A DNA stretch of 64,000 bases from Sphingobacterium micropteri (GCF_014692515.1 NZ_JACOIK010000009.1:186001-250000), one strand, 5' to 3'; counted from the stretch's first letter, positions 44,059 to 55,300 are shown. The notes: generated from the sequence alone by a model not told the origin. Made by a program: numbers and translations.

Positions 44059-45102
44059 CTATCGTTTTAATTTTGTCATTAATAGCATCAAATAGTACAA
44101 GGCGCCAAAAAACAAGCTAGCGATAACCAAATGTGTAGTTTGTGCAACCGCCGGCACATTAAAACGAGCTAGAATAATTCCGGACATCATCTGAATGCCA
44201 ATTAAAATTAGTACAGCCCAAGCGTATTTACTTTGCAATGTCAATGAACTAAACTTATTTTTCACAAGAAAGAACAATACCACTGTTGTCCCTAATGATA
44301 CATAAGCCAATATACGATGTATATCATAAGACGATCCTAACCGGGAAATCCATTCCTGACGAGAAACGCCTTCATCGTTTAAATGATCTATAGCTTCCCT
44401 AACTCCTGTTCCATACACCACCTGTACCACCGTTAATACCAATAGAAATATAGCTATCCCCTTCAACAGATCAAAACGATGATTAATGAGGATACTTTTA
44501 TTTCGCATCGTTGTGGCCAGGTAAAATGTATATATACTAATGGCCACAATAACCAATGCTAAAAGCATGTGCACGGTAATAATCCAAGGCATCAAATTCG
44601 TCGAAACAACGATAGATCCAAGCCAAGCCTGAATAATTACTACAAAAAGATTCAGAACGCTCCACCAAACAATAGATGGCTTACTTTTCCAATACGTAAA
44701 CGAGAACAGGGCAGAAAACAACAAACAAAAACCCACTATAACACCAGCCAAACGGTTAATGTACTCTGTCCAGGTTTTTGCGGCATTAAATTCTTCGTGC
44801 TGCAGAATGGACTCATCGTGGCGTATTTTATCCGCCATTTCCGGATAGCCAAAGAACTCCACGATTCTTGCAAAACGTTGATTCTTTTTAGCCCTTCCTT
44901 CAATATAATGTTCCTCATATCCCGCGGGAAGTTGTGAAACATCTGTCGGCGGGATTATGCGGTTAAAGCATTTGGGCCAATCGGGACATCCCATTCCTGA
45001 TCCTGTACTTCTGACGATTCCACCTGCTGTGATAACAAGGAACAGAACAAAGATCGTAATCCTGTTTGTTCTAATGAATCGCTTTTCCGTACCGGGATAC
45101 AT
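44059..45102 (-). CDS. ctaA: Heme A synthase (COX15/CtaA)
   Basis: This 347-residue membrane protein has eight predicted helices and oxidises the C8 methyl of heme O to give heme A. The N-terminal VITAGGIVRSTGSGMGCPDW is the family signature, with the cysteine pair region GCPDWPKCF. Conserved histidines occur in the paired repeats: EYINRLAGVIVGF and TVHMLLALVIVAI in the first half, YDIHRILAYVSLG and TTHLVIASLFFGA in the second. Its length and the large extracytoplasmic loop (about 45-110) fit the Bacteroidota type. It lies between the subunit I gene and ctaB. Confidence 0.94.
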   Translation of the reverse strand: MYPGTEKRFIRTNRITIFVLFLVITAGGIVRSTGSGMGCPDWPKCFNRIIPPTDVSQLPAGYEEHYIEGRAKKNQRFARIVEFFGYPEMADKIRHDESILQHEEFNAAKTWTEYINRLAGVIVGFCLLFSALFSFTYWKSKPSIVWWSVLNLFVVIIQAWLGSIVVSTNLMPWIITVHMLLALVIVAISIYTFYLATTMRNKSILINHRFDLLKGIAIFLLVLTVVQVVYGTGVREAIDHLNDEGVSRQEWISRLGSSYDIHRILAYVSLGTTVVLFFLVKNKFSSLTLQSKYAWAVLILIGIQMMSGIILARFNVPAVAQTTHLVIASLFFGALYYLMLLMTKLKR

Positions 45103-45134
45103 AACACACCTCTTCTCTCTACTTCTACGTGATT

Positions 45135-47012
45135 TTATCCTTCGATTATTTCTCTATTATTCTCCTTGTTCCATTCATTCTGAATGCGGATAGCCTCTTC
45201 GTTGCCTTCAAAATCATGCGGCAAGTTCGAGCTCATCGTTTCAGAGAACGGTACGGTCTGCGGGATGAAATCCGTATCATGACCCGGTTTACTATAATCG
45301 TAAGGCCAACGATAGACCGTAGGAATTTCACCCGGCCAGTTTCCGTGTATATGTTCTACTGGTGTAGTCCATTCCAATGTATTGGAATTCCATGGGTTTT
45401 GTGTCGCTTTCTTGCCTTTCCAAATAGAAGCAAAGAAATTCCATAAGAAAGCTACTTGTGCAAGACCCGCAATAATAGCAGCCCAAGTAATTAGTAAGTT
45501 TACGGAAATCCACTTATCCATGAACGGGAATGCCGTAAATGTATAATAACGACGAGGTACACCATCGATACCCATAAAGTGCATCGGGAAGAACACCAAA
45601 TACGCGCCGATAAATGTTAACCAAAAGTGAAGATATCCCAATTTTGTATCCATCATACGTCCAAACATTTTTGGATACCAATGATAGACACCAGCCAACA
45701 TACCGAAAATAGATGCCGATCCCATCACTAAGTGGAAGTGGGCTACCACAAAATATGTATCATGCAGGTTAATGTCCAAGGCAGCGTTACCCAAATACAA
45801 ACCTGTAAGACCACCCGACACAAAGAATGAAACCATACCGATAGCGAACATCATCGCCGGTGTGAAACGTATATTACCTCTCCATAGTGTAGCTATATAG
45901 TTAAATGCTTTCACTGCAGACGGTACAGCAATAATCAACGTCGTAATCATGAATACGCCTCCTAAGAACGGATTCATACCGGTCACAAACATGTGGTGCC
46001 CCCAAACGATAAATGACAACACGGTAATACCAACCAAAGAGTACACCATCGCATGGTATCCAAAGATTGGTTTGCGGGAGTTTGTAGATATAATTTCAGA
46101 AGTTAAACCTAATGCCGGCATAACTACGATATATACCTCTGGGTGACCTAAGAACCAGAACAAGTGCTGGAATAAAATAGGTGATCCACCTTCGTTTGGT
46201 AAAATTTCACCTTGAACCACTAAATCGGAAAGGTAGAACGATGTGCCTACCGAACGGTCAAAGAATAGAAGCACAACAGCTGAAACCAATACGGGGAATG
46301 ACAACAAACCAACGATAGCTGTTAGGAAGAATGCCCATATTGTTAATGGCATTTTCCAAAGGTCCATCCCTTTTGTACGCATATTCAATACGGTACTGAT
46401 ATAGTTTACGCCACCCAATACCTGAGAAGCGATAAACAAGGTCATACTAATCAACCACAATGTCATCCCCAAACCAGACCCCGGAATGGAAGTCGGCACG
46501 GACGATAATGGAGGATAAATAGTCCACCCGGCAGAAGCAGGTCCGCTTTCAACGAAGAAAGACGCTACCATGATAACACACGCCGTAAAGAAGAACCAAT
46601 AAGACAACATATTCATTAAAGGTGACGCCATATCACGTGCACCCAATTGATATGGAATCAATAAGTTACTGAAGGTACCTGACAAACCAGCTGTCAATAC
46701 AAAGAATACCATCATGGTACCGTGAATAGTCACCAACGATAGGAAAAATTCGGGTTTGATTCGTCCACCTTCGGCCCATTTACCTAAGAAGACTTCTAAA
46801 ATCGGGAAATCTGTATCCGGCCAAGCTAATTGGATACGGAATAAGATGGAAAGCAACATAGCGAAGACTGCCATCACAATACCTGTGATCAAAAATTGCT
46901 TCGCAATCATCTTGTGATCCTGACTGAAGATATACTTCGTCAAAAAGGTCTCTTGATGATGATCATGTGCGTCATGATGCGCTGCGCCGTGCGATATAAC
47001 TGTACTTGACAT
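45135..47012 (-). CDS. ctaD: Cytochrome c oxidase subunit I (caa3/aa3 type)
   Basis: This 625-residue catalytic subunit houses low-spin heme a and the heme a3-CuB centre that reduces oxygen and pumps protons. HGTMMVFFVLTAGLSGTFSN carries the heme a ligand. FWFLGHPEVYIVVMPALG has the CuB histidine and the cross-linked Tyr. The CuB His pair is in FIVWGHHMFVTGMNPFLGG, and HDTYFVVAHFHLVMGSASIF carries the heme a3 and a ligands. The N-terminus has a His-rich tail (HGAAHHDAHDHHQE). It matches an A-type oxidase. It lies 19 bases after the subunit II gene and 32 bases before ctaA. Confidence 0.96.
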   Translation of the reverse strand: MSSTVISHGAAHHDAHDHHQETFLTKYIFSQDHKMIAKQFLITGIVMAVFAMLLSILFRIQLAWPDTDFPILEVFLGKWAEGGRIKPEFFLSLVTIHGTMMVFFVLTAGLSGTFSNLLIPYQLGARDMASPLMNMLSYWFFFTACVIMVASFFVESGPASAGWTIYPPLSSVPTSIPGSGLGMTLWLISMTLFIASQVLGGVNYISTVLNMRTKGMDLWKMPLTIWAFFLTAIVGLLSFPVLVSAVVLLFFDRSVGTSFYLSDLVVQGEILPNEGGSPILFQHLFWFLGHPEVYIVVMPALGLTSEIISTNSRKPIFGYHAMVYSLVGITVLSFIVWGHHMFVTGMNPFLGGVFMITTLIIAVPSAVKAFNYIATLWRGNIRFTPAMMFAIGMVSFFVSGGLTGLYLGNAALDINLHDTYFVVAHFHLVMGSASIFGMLAGVYHWYPKMFGRMMDTKLGYLHFWLTFIGAYLVFFPMHFMGIDGVPRRYYTFTAFPFMDKWISVNLLITWAAIIAGLAQVAFLWNFFASIWKGKKATQNPWNSNTLEWTTPVEHIHGNWPGEIPTVYRWPYDYSKPGHDTDFIPQTVPFSETMSSNLPHDFEGNEEAIRIQNEWNKENNREIIEG

Positions 47013-47031
47013 ATTCGTTTTATAAATTTCT

Positions 47032-48375
47032 TTAGTTTAATGAAGCTGTAGTGAATTCTTTCGAATCTCCCGAATCTACCGCGGCAAATTCTTTCTGCAA
47101 ATCTTCAGTAAAATACTTATTCTGCGTACTCAACCATTCTTTATATTCTTCCTCCGTAACTACAACAACTTTTTTCTGCATATTGTAGTGACCCGATCCA
47201 CAAATCTTGTTACAAAGCATTACAAAATCGTACTTCGGATCGTTCATTTTCTCACGCATATCTTCCGTAGTCATTGTTGGCGTAAACTGGAAGTAGTTGG
47301 TCATTCCCGGTACTGCATTTATCTGTACACGGAAGTCAGGAATATAGAACGAGTGAATAATATCTTTTGAAATAATATGGAAACGCACAGATTTATTTAC
47401 CGGAATAACAATGTCTGATGCCTGGATATCATCCCACGCATGCTTATCATTAAAATCGATACCATAGGAGTTCATCGGTGTCGTCATTTTATAGTTACGT
47501 TTCCCGATTACCCCATCAGCTCCTGGATAACGAATTTGCCATTGGAACTGCTCGCCCAAAACTTCCACCTGAATAGCAGATTTCTGCAAATCCTCCGGAA
47601 CATTGGTAATAGATCTCCAAGTAAAGAAACCGAACAATACCAAAACCGTCAGTACAACAGCTGGTACAATTGTCCAAATTTTCTCTATCGTATCGTTATG
47701 TGGATAATAGTACGCTTTTGTTCCTTTACGCATTCTATAGATATACGGGAACGTCAATAGTAAAATATGTACCAGTACCAATACAATGGTGATGATCACC
47801 GTCGTAATGATAAACATGGTATCTATACGTTCACCGTGTTCCGTAACTGCCGAACGCCAAGCCCAATCTCCCCAAACTGCATACCCATAGTATACAAAGC
47901 CTAAAAAAGCAACTAGGAATATAACCAATAGAACCGACTGAAACGTGTTGTTCGCAAAAGGATTGTATTTGCCATTCATTTTACGAGTAAGCTCATAAAT
48001 AGCCAATACCTTACCAACAACCGCCACAACTGTACAAACAATTAAAAATAAAAGAATGTAGTAAGTCATGTTTTTATAAACCTGTGGGTCTATCTGAGAC
48101 CCCTCATCAACTACCGTAGAAGATGATGATGACGATGATGAGGTCGTTGTTGTTGCGGTCGCAGCCTCACCATCCGCCGCCGTCGTATCCGCTACCACTC
48201 CTGTTGCAGCGGTATCAGCCTCCCCCTCATCAACCGTATCAGCAGTGGCTGAAACAGCGGTATCTTGGGCTAATGAATCTTGCTGAAACGCAAAACTTGG
48301 TGTAGAGAACAACAATCCTACGGCTAGTAAGCATCCCAACACGGCTCTGAATCTGTTATTAATTTTAAATTTCAT
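47032..48375 (-). CDS. ctaC: Cytochrome c oxidase subunit II with extra N-terminal helices and Ser/Thr-rich linker
   Basis: This 447-residue CuA-bearing subunit accepts electrons from cytochrome c. The CuA site is CNKICGSGHYNM with C388, C392, H396 and M399, and the upstream His is in IIHSFYIPDF. It is longer than the usual 250-350 residues. A signal peptide is followed by an acidic, Ala/Thr/Ser-rich stretch with a run of nine serines near residues 78-90. Then come two additional helices (MTYYILLFLIVCTVVAVVGK and VLLVIFLVAFLGFVYYGYAV) before the standard hairpin pair. No cytochrome c domain is fused at the C-terminus, so electrons probably come from the ActA/ActE cytochromes. Confidence 0.93.
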   Translation of the reverse strand: MKFKINNRFRAVLGCLLAVGLLFSTPSFAFQQDSLAQDTAVSATADTVDEGEADTAATGVVADTTAADGEAATATTTTSSSSSSSSTVVDEGSQIDPQVYKNMTYYILLFLIVCTVVAVVGKVLAIYELTRKMNGKYNPFANNTFQSVLLVIFLVAFLGFVYYGYAVWGDWAWRSAVTEHGERIDTMFIITTVIITIVLVLVHILLLTFPYIYRMRKGTKAYYYPHNDTIEKIWTIVPAVVLTVLVLFGFFTWRSITNVPEDLQKSAIQVEVLGEQFQWQIRYPGADGVIGKRNYKMTTPMNSYGIDFNDKHAWDDIQASDIVIPVNKSVRFHIISKDIIHSFYIPDFRVQINAVPGMTNYFQFTPTMTTEDMREKMNDPKYDFVMLCNKICGSGHYNMQKKVVVVTEEEYKEWLSTQNKYFTEDLQKEFAAVDSGDSKEFTTASLN

Positions 48376-48420
48376 TTCTTATTAAAACGTTTAAACGTAT
48401 TCTTATGCAATGATTAGAAA

Positions 48421-49656
48421 CTATATTTGATGATGTAAACTCTCCTCCAAAAACGGATGATTCTTAGGAGCCAACGCATGTTTGCTCAACTTACTCATCA
48501 CGAGGAATGTGAATAATCCGACAAAACCTATAGCTGTTCCAATCTCGATAAATCCAAATCCACGATGACTTTCAACGGTACCTGGCATAATCATAATATA
48601 ATAATCTAACCAGTGTCCACATAATAATAAGATAGCGGTGAACAGCAGTGCGTTTGAACTCCGTATCCGACTTCTATCTACCAAAAGCAACAGCGGAGCT
48701 AAAAAGTTGATCACAATATTCAACCAAAACCAAGGTTTATATTCAGGCTCCCATCTTTTGTAGAAATATACGGTTTCTTCCGGAATATTAGCATACCAAA
48801 TTAACATAAACTGGGCAAACCACACGTAAGTCCAAAAGATCGAGAAACCGAACAATAATTTACCCAAATCATGCAAATGATTTTCGTTTACCCATGACAA
48901 ATATCCAGCTTTCTTCACCAACACCAAAATGATAATAATAGTAGCCAGTCCACTAACCCACATAGCGGCGAAGTTATACCATCCGAACATGGTCGAGAAC
49001 CAGTGTGCTTCTAATGACATCACGGTATCAAAAGACCATATTGGTGTCGTAAAACCAAAAATAACCAAGAAAATAGCAGATAATTTAAAACTCTTTTTAT
49101 AAGAATTCAATCCACCCTCTAAATCCTCTTGATAAGACAATTTCGCTAAAATAAAGGCAAATATACTATATGATCCCATGAACAAAATTTGACGAATCAA
49201 AAATCCAGGAACATTCAAAAATGCTTGTTTGCCCGCGACCAAAGCGTCATAGTTCGGACTATTTTCATCCATTAAGCCATCCGCATGCCAATGGTGATAT
49301 AAATTATGAGTGAATAAGCCTAAACCTACGATAACAAACAAGATAAACGCCGCTATAGGCAATACGCTAGCCATGGCCTGCGGTATACGGATTAAACCCG
49401 CTGACCAACCTGATTGCGTGACAAATTGCAATGCTAAGAAAAATGCACCCGCGGCACATACGCAAGTGAAATAATAACCCATCAATAATAGGTTAGCGTA
49501 TGTACGTTCAACCATAATATGGTCACTTGATAGAAGGCCGAAAGCGATAGCTACCACCCCTACAGCAATTCCAACCAAGCTGAGTATCTTAGCGATACCA
49601 GCGAATTGAAATTTTTCGCCGAAATTATAATCGTGATGATGATTGTGAGTTCCCAT
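48421..49656 (-). CDS. actF: Alternative Complex III subunit ActF (quinol:cytochrome c oxidoreductase membrane subunit)
   Basis: This 411-residue integral membrane protein has about ten helices, a paralogue of the NrfD-like ActC. The N-terminus is His-rich (MGTHNHHHDYNFGEKFQF). LLLMGYYFTCVCAAGAFFLAL and WFSTMFGWYNFAAMWVSGLA are typical ActF segments. HWLDYYIMIMPGTVESHRGF near the end is also typical. In Alternative Complex III the two NrfD-like subunits anchor the complex in the membrane. It is the last act gene, 20 bases after actE, and is followed by the oxidase genes. Confidence 0.9.
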   Translation of the reverse strand: MGTHNHHHDYNFGEKFQFAGIAKILSLVGIAVGVVAIAFGLLSSDHIMVERTYANLLLMGYYFTCVCAAGAFFLALQFVTQSGWSAGLIRIPQAMASVLPIAAFILFVIVGLGLFTHNLYHHWHADGLMDENSPNYDALVAGKQAFLNVPGFLIRQILFMGSYSIFAFILAKLSYQEDLEGGLNSYKKSFKLSAIFLVIFGFTTPIWSFDTVMSLEAHWFSTMFGWYNFAAMWVSGLATIIIILVLVKKAGYLSWVNENHLHDLGKLLFGFSIFWTYVWFAQFMLIWYANIPEETVYFYKRWEPEYKPWFWLNIVINFLAPLLLLVDRSRIRSSNALLFTAILLLCGHWLDYYIMIMPGTVESHRGFGFIEIGTAIGFVGLFTFLVMSKLSKHALAPKNHPFLEESLHHQI

Positions 49657-49675
49657 TTACTATATTGATGTTAGA

Positions 49676-50305
49676 TTATTTTTTTTGTAATTCCTGTACG
49701 TACATGACAACCTGCCAACGTTCCTCCGGTGACAACTGTGAAGCATGCGAGCCCATCGAGTTGTGCCCATAATAAATCGTATGGTATATTTTACCTACCG
49801 AAAGTTCGCTCATTGCTCCACCACGTGATGAATTTGCGCCATCAGATTTCTGATAGGATGGTGGAGGAGGAAAATTCTCTAAGGCACGGGTGCCACGTGA
49901 ATCCGTTACAGAACGATCTTTCGTAATAGGACCATCTCCCTTACCGTCTTTACCGTGACATACTGCACAGTACGTATGATATAAAGCATCTCCTTTCGCC
50001 AAGTTTGCCTCTGTAACAGCCAACGGATTAGTCAGTTCCCTGCCCGCACGTTCGTATTCCTCTAATGAGTTGTCAAATTCAAACCGCTCAAAACCAATCG
50101 GCGTCGTGTTCTCCGGTGGAAGTTGCGCCGTCATTTTATTCTTAAAATTATTATTTGGCTGATCCGGATTGTAAGCAATCGGATCATACATATTTCTGGA
50201 GAATTCCCATCCTGTACTACGCGTCTTTCCATCGCCACAGCTGGAAACTACCGCCGCCAAAGCAAATGCGGCGCATACAGATCCAAGAAAATTCTTCTTA
50301 TTCAT
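49676..50305 (-). CDS. actE: Alternative Complex III monoheme cytochrome c lipoprotein ActE
   Basis: This c-type cytochrome of about 209 residues has a single CAVCH heme-binding motif in LYHTYCAVCHGKDGKGDGPI and an axial Met in the C-terminal region (GAMSELSVGKIYHTIYYGHN, then NSMGSHASQL). The leader ends in AVVSSC, so it is a lipoprotein facing the periplasm. The frame is open to 50353. The ATG at 50305 gives the cleanest lipoprotein leader (MNKKNFLGSV) and overlaps actD by eight bases; 50326 is an alternative. ActE passes electrons from the complex towards the CuA site of the oxidase. Confidence 0.9.
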   Translation of the reverse strand: MNKKNFLGSVCAAFALAAVVSSCGDGKTRSTGWEFSRNMYDPIAYNPDQPNNNFKNKMTAQLPPENTTPIGFERFEFDNSLEEYERAGRELTNPLAVTEANLAKGDALYHTYCAVCHGKDGKGDGPITKDRSVTDSRGTRALENFPPPPSYQKSDGANSSRGGAMSELSVGKIYHTIYYGHNSMGSHASQLSPEERWQVVMYVQELQKK

Positions 50306-50834
50306 AGCTAACATATTTTCTTTCATTGTATTTAACTTCAACCGCACCAGCATCTTTTAACAAGGACTCGATTAGCGCGTGGTCTGTGTTTTCACGAGCA
50401 TCTATTGCAATAATAAAACGATCATCTGAGGCTCTCAGATCCATTACGCGCGGTGCGCGGCCCGGAAATAAATGGTTGCGGAAAAAGAACGTTGCTACCA
50501 TGCCCAACGCACAGAGCAAAATAGTTACCTCAAACGTAACCGGCACAAAGTTTGGTAATGGTAGTGATGGCTTTCCCCCAATATTCATCGGCCAGTCATG
50601 TGCCATAGTATAATACAACAAGCTAAAACCTAAACAAGTTCCTAATGCGCCAAAACAAAAAGCAGCAATAGGTAAGCGAGACGGCCTCACACCTAGTTTA
50701 GCCTCGATTCCGTGAATAGGCATCGGCGTAAAACAATCATATATGCCGATATTGTTTGCCTGCAACTTGTCGATACCGTGCATCATTTCATCGGGATCGG
50801 CAAAACTACCTAATATATATTTTGTATTGCTCAT
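50298..50834 (-). CDS. actD: Alternative Complex III subunit ActD (DUF3341)
   Basis: This 178-residue protein has a soluble ferredoxin-like N-terminal part (YILGSFADPDEMMHGIDKLQ and YDCFTPMPIHGIEAKLGVRP) and two transmembrane helices at about 58-80 and 98-118. A short C-terminal domain with DRFIIAIDARENTDHALIES follows. DUF3341 is the ActD family. It has no cofactor and lies on the cytoplasmic side of the complex. It follows actC after six bases and overlaps actE. Confidence 0.92.
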   Translation of the reverse strand: MSNTKYILGSFADPDEMMHGIDKLQANNIGIYDCFTPMPIHGIEAKLGVRPSRLPIAAFCFGALGTCLGFSLLYYTMAHDWPMNIGGKPSLPLPNFVPVTFEVTILLCALGMVATFFFRNHLFPGRAPRVMDLRASDDRFIIAIDARENTDHALIESLLKDAGAVEVKYNERKYVSYE

Positions 50835-50840
50835 TGCTTA

Positions 50841-52325
50841 TTATTTTCTAACGTCTAATGCCTTAATATCTTCTTCTGAAACCGTATCATATTTTTCTAA
50901 TGAGTTCTGGAAGAATTTCACTTGTTCATCTGGGAATACTCCTTCTTGCGCCAATTTTGTCTTCTGCTGTAAACTTGCAGATTTCAATAATAATTTAACT
51001 TCTGCAATTGCGATACCAGGCAAGAAGCGTAAGAACAATAAGAATAGTGTGAAGAACAAGCCAATTGAACCTACGAATATACCTACGTCAACCCATGTCG
51101 GATAGAACATTGCCCAAGAAGATGGCAGGTAATCACGGTGTAAAGAAGTTACGATAATCACAAAACGCTCAAACCACATCCCGATGTTCACTACGATAGA
51201 CAAGACCCACGAGATAGGAATACTCGTACGAATCTTCTTAAACCAGAACAACTGCGGAGAGATTACGTTGCAGGTCATCATCGCCCAATAAGCCCAAGCG
51301 TAAGGACCGGCAATACGGTTTGCAAAAGCATACATCTCATATTCTGAACCTGAATACCAAGCGATAAACAACTCCGTTAAATAAGCGATACCCACAATAG
51401 AACCGGTTACCATAATAATCTTGTTCATCGACTCGATGTGGAACATCGTAATGTAATTCTCAAAGTTCATCACCTTACGGAGAATTAACAAGAGTGTTTG
51501 TACCATCGCAAAACCGGAGAAAATCGCCCCTGCAACGAAATACGGCGGGAAGATGGTCGTGTGCCACCCCGGAATCACCGAAGTCGCAAAGTCCATAGAT
51601 ACAATCGTGTGCACGGAAAGTACGAGTGGCGTAGAGATACCCGCAAGAATCAAAGAAACGATTTCAAAACGTTGCCAAGTCTTAACCGAGCCATTCCATC
51701 CGAAAGACAAAACTTTATATATCTTTTGTTTAAGTCCCGTTGCGCGGTCACGAACCGATGCAATATCTGGTAAAAGTCCACAATACCAAAACACCAAAGA
51801 CACCGTGAAATAGGTGGAAATCGCAAATGCATCCCATACCAATGGTGAATTGAAATTTACCCATAAGGATCCAAATTGGTTCGGTAATGGAAAAATCCAG
51901 TATGCTAACCATGGACGTCCCATGTGTGCAACAACATACGTAGCTGCACAGATAACGGCGAATATCGTCATCGCCTCTGCTGAACGGTTAATGGAGTTAC
52001 GCCAATTCTGACGGAAAAGTAACAATACGGCTGAAATCAACGTTCCGGCGTGACCGATACCTACCCACCATACAAAGTCGGTGATATCCCATGCCCAACC
52101 TACCGTTTTATTCAGTCCCCAAGCGCCGATTCCCGTCCAAAAGGTATATCCGACACTCACTACCCACAACATGGCTCCTAGAGCGGCTACAATAAAACCG
52201 ATCCACCAAGCTTTGTTTGGTTTATTTTCAACCGGAAGCAAGATATCATCTGTCACTTTAGCATAAGTGATATCCTTGCCGGTTACTAATGGTTCTCTTA
52301 ATATTGATTCGTTATGCGATGACAT
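50841..52325 (-). CDS. actC: Alternative Complex III membrane subunit ActC (NrfD/PsrC-like)
   Basis: This 494-residue integral membrane quinol-oxidising subunit has about ten helices. The conserved segments are WVGIGHAGTLISAVLLLFRQ, NRSAEAMTIFAVICAA, WHTTIFPPYFVAGAIFSGFA and MWFERFVIIVTSLHRDYLPS. These are characteristic of the NrfD family within Alternative Complex III. The N-terminal part is cytoplasmic (about 40 residues). It receives menaquinol electrons and sits next to the iron-sulfur subunit ActB, whose gene ends 28 bases upstream. Confidence 0.94.
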   Translation of the reverse strand: MSSHNESILREPLVTGKDITYAKVTDDILLPVENKPNKAWWIGFIVAALGAMLWVVSVGYTFWTGIGAWGLNKTVGWAWDITDFVWWVGIGHAGTLISAVLLLFRQNWRNSINRSAEAMTIFAVICAATYVVAHMGRPWLAYWIFPLPNQFGSLWVNFNSPLVWDAFAISTYFTVSLVFWYCGLLPDIASVRDRATGLKQKIYKVLSFGWNGSVKTWQRFEIVSLILAGISTPLVLSVHTIVSMDFATSVIPGWHTTIFPPYFVAGAIFSGFAMVQTLLLILRKVMNFENYITMFHIESMNKIIMVTGSIVGIAYLTELFIAWYSGSEYEMYAFANRIAGPYAWAYWAMMTCNVISPQLFWFKKIRTSIPISWVLSIVVNIGMWFERFVIIVTSLHRDYLPSSWAMFYPTWVDVGIFVGSIGLFFTLFLLFLRFLPGIAIAEVKLLLKSASLQQKTKLAQEGVFPDEQVKFFQNSLEKYDTVSEEDIKALDVRK

Positions 52326-52353
52326 AGTTGTTTTATTTCAGATTAGAATAAAA

Positions 52354-55300
52354 TTATGCTTCAAAGGTGTTTCTAACTTTCGTCATATACCCGATGTTAG
52401 GTTGAACGTTGATTTCTTCCAACACATAGTACACGCGTTCGTTACGTAAAGCTTTTGAAACCTCTGATTCCGGATCATTAACATCACCAAAGATGATAGC
52501 ATTTGCCGAACAAGCCTCTTGACAAGCCATTTTCACATCGCCGTCTCTCAACTTGCGATTTTCCATCTTCGCCTGTAGTTTACCGCCTTGAATACGTTGG
52601 ATACACATAGAACATTTTTCCATAACCCCACGCGAACGTGTTGTTACATCCGGATTCAACACTAACTGTGTAAACTCGCTATTCAAATAGTTATCAAAAC
52701 GGGAATCATTCCAGTAATTAAACCAATTGAAACGGCGTACTTTATACGGACAGTTATTTGCACAGTAACGTGTACCGAAACAACGGTTGTAAGCCATGTG
52801 GTTAAGTCCTTCTGAAGAGTGTACTGTCGCCAATACCGGACATACCGTCTCACAAGGAGCATGATCACAGTGTTGACACAACATCGGCTGGTGAACGACC
52901 GTAACGTTCTCGTAATCGTAATCTGTAGCTTTCGCTATTTCTTTTTCTTTCGTTAATTTCGAACCGTCTTCTTGTTCTAGCGTATAATAGCGATCGATAC
53001 GCAACCAGTGCATCTCACGACGACGGCGAACCTCGTCTCTACCAACAACAGGAACATTGTTTTCCACACTACAAGCGACGATACAAGAACCACATCCTGT
53101 ACATGCGTTCAGATCGATTGCCATCACCCATTTGTGACCAGGTGATTCAAATTTATTCCACAAGTCATACGTTTTATGCGAATCTGCAAAACGTCCTGAC
53201 TCCGAGTTTGGATCTTTCAAATATTTAGCAAATGTCGTTTCGCGGACAATGTTACGACCTTCGATAGTATGGTGTGTTTGCGTTTGTGCTAACTCATAGG
53301 TACCACCTGCTTTCGCAACCGTAGCTTTTGCTTCAAACTGAACAGTACCATTAACCAAACGTGCGAATGGATAGGCGTTCTGTCCTACGTTGTTACCGGC
53401 TTTACCTACTTTTGTACGGCCATAACCAACAGCGATAGAAACCGTACCTAAAGCCTGCCCCGGTTGCCACACAACAGGTAGCTCTACCGTGTAGCCATTT
53501 GCTTCCACAGTTACCTTACCATTTTCGCCCAAACCTAGCTTTTCTGCATCACGAGGGTTCAATGCCGCATAGTTGTCCCAAGTTACCTTAGAAACAGGAT
53601 CAGGTAACTCTTGCAAGAACGCATTGTTTGCATAGCGACCATCACGCATGACAGTTGATTCATACAACTTCAGTTCGAAATCACCAACGACAGCTTTAGA
53701 AGCTGCACCAATAGCAGTTACTACTGCATTGACATCCACATTAGCCGTATAGGAAGATCCTACCGACGAACCTTTGTAAATAAAGCCCGTTTGTAAAACA
53801 TCATTCCATGATTTACCTGTGCCTGCAAGGATATTTTCTTCCCAATTTTTTCTTACGAAATCATAGATATTGGTATTGTCACCTGCCCAGACCAACAAGC
53901 TCTGTTCTGCTTGACGCGTATTGAAGACAGGGTTGATTGTTGGTTGTATAATCGTAAAATACCCTTCTTTCGAAGAAGCATCTCCCCATGATTCTAAGAA
54001 GCTAGAGGCTGGGGCGATGGCTTTCAATGTAGATGCCGTTTCGTCTGCACGGTCAGCAAAAGAAAGCGTGAAATCTATTTTTGCAAGTGCATTGGTTACA
54101 TCTTCCGCTTTGAAGTAATCATATACAGGATTACTGTTTAAGAAAAGAGCCGCACCTATTTGTCCCGCTGCAGCTGCAGATATAAACTGTTGAAATGCAG
54201 CATCCGAACCTTGATATTGCTTCGAGTAATTATCTAAGTCGATGATAGCACCATAAGCTCCTAGCGCACTATTGATGGCATTCGTTAGAAGCTGAATATT
54301 TACGTCATTAGAACCTGCAACTACAACAGCATTACCTCTATTATTCGTCAGCTCTTTCGCTGCTAAGGCAATCGCAGTCTGTGCTTTTTTATTAGAAACA
54401 CCACCAGCTATAGACTGCCCAGTAATCGCATTGTATAAAGAAACCAACACCGCGCCTTCCTCTGAAGGTTTAATAGCAATACGCACATCCGCATTAGAAC
54501 CGGTCATGCTCAATCCGGATTCAAATTGGATATGACGTGACATCTTACCGTTTTTCAACGATTTATAGTCACGATTCTGAATATAATCTTGTGTATGTTC
54601 TTCACCTGCCAACCAAGAGCCTAAAAAGTCAGCAGCCACCGAAACCACAACATTTGCATTTGCTAAATGGTAAGAAGGTATAACAGCTTTTCCAAAGCTT
54701 GTTCTATTGGCCTCTATTATACCGCTGTACGACACCGCATCAACCTGTACATGCGCTGCTGTTGGATATTTAGCTACAAACGCTGCAATGGCAGCCAATG
54801 CCGATGGACTATTTACTGTATTCGATACAATCGCAATTTGCTTTCCTGCTGCTGCAGCCTTATTTAACGCATCTATTACCGTTGCATCTAAGGTAGACCA
54901 ATCTACATCCTTACCATCCAATTGTGGGTTTTGTAATTTGGACATATCGTACAAATCCAAAACAACAGCGGCAGTAGTTGCGTCTGTACCTTGGTTTAAT
55001 CCAATAGAATTTGGATTTGCGGCAAGAGAAATCGGACGCCCTTCACGGGTTCTCACCAATACACTCTGACCATTAAAAGAAGAAGCGTAATAATTCGGTA
55101 TACCCGGTGTTACTTCCTCTGGTTTGATTACATATGGTACTGCTTTATGAACAGGTGTACGATTACACGCTGCCAAGGTCACAGCCCCTAAACCGAATCC
55201 CAAAGCTTTCAAAAAGTCACGACGGGGTGTTCTCGTGCTTAAGCCTGCTTCATTTAATACATCTTCTACAGGAATAGGTTCAGCAAACTCACCTTTATTA

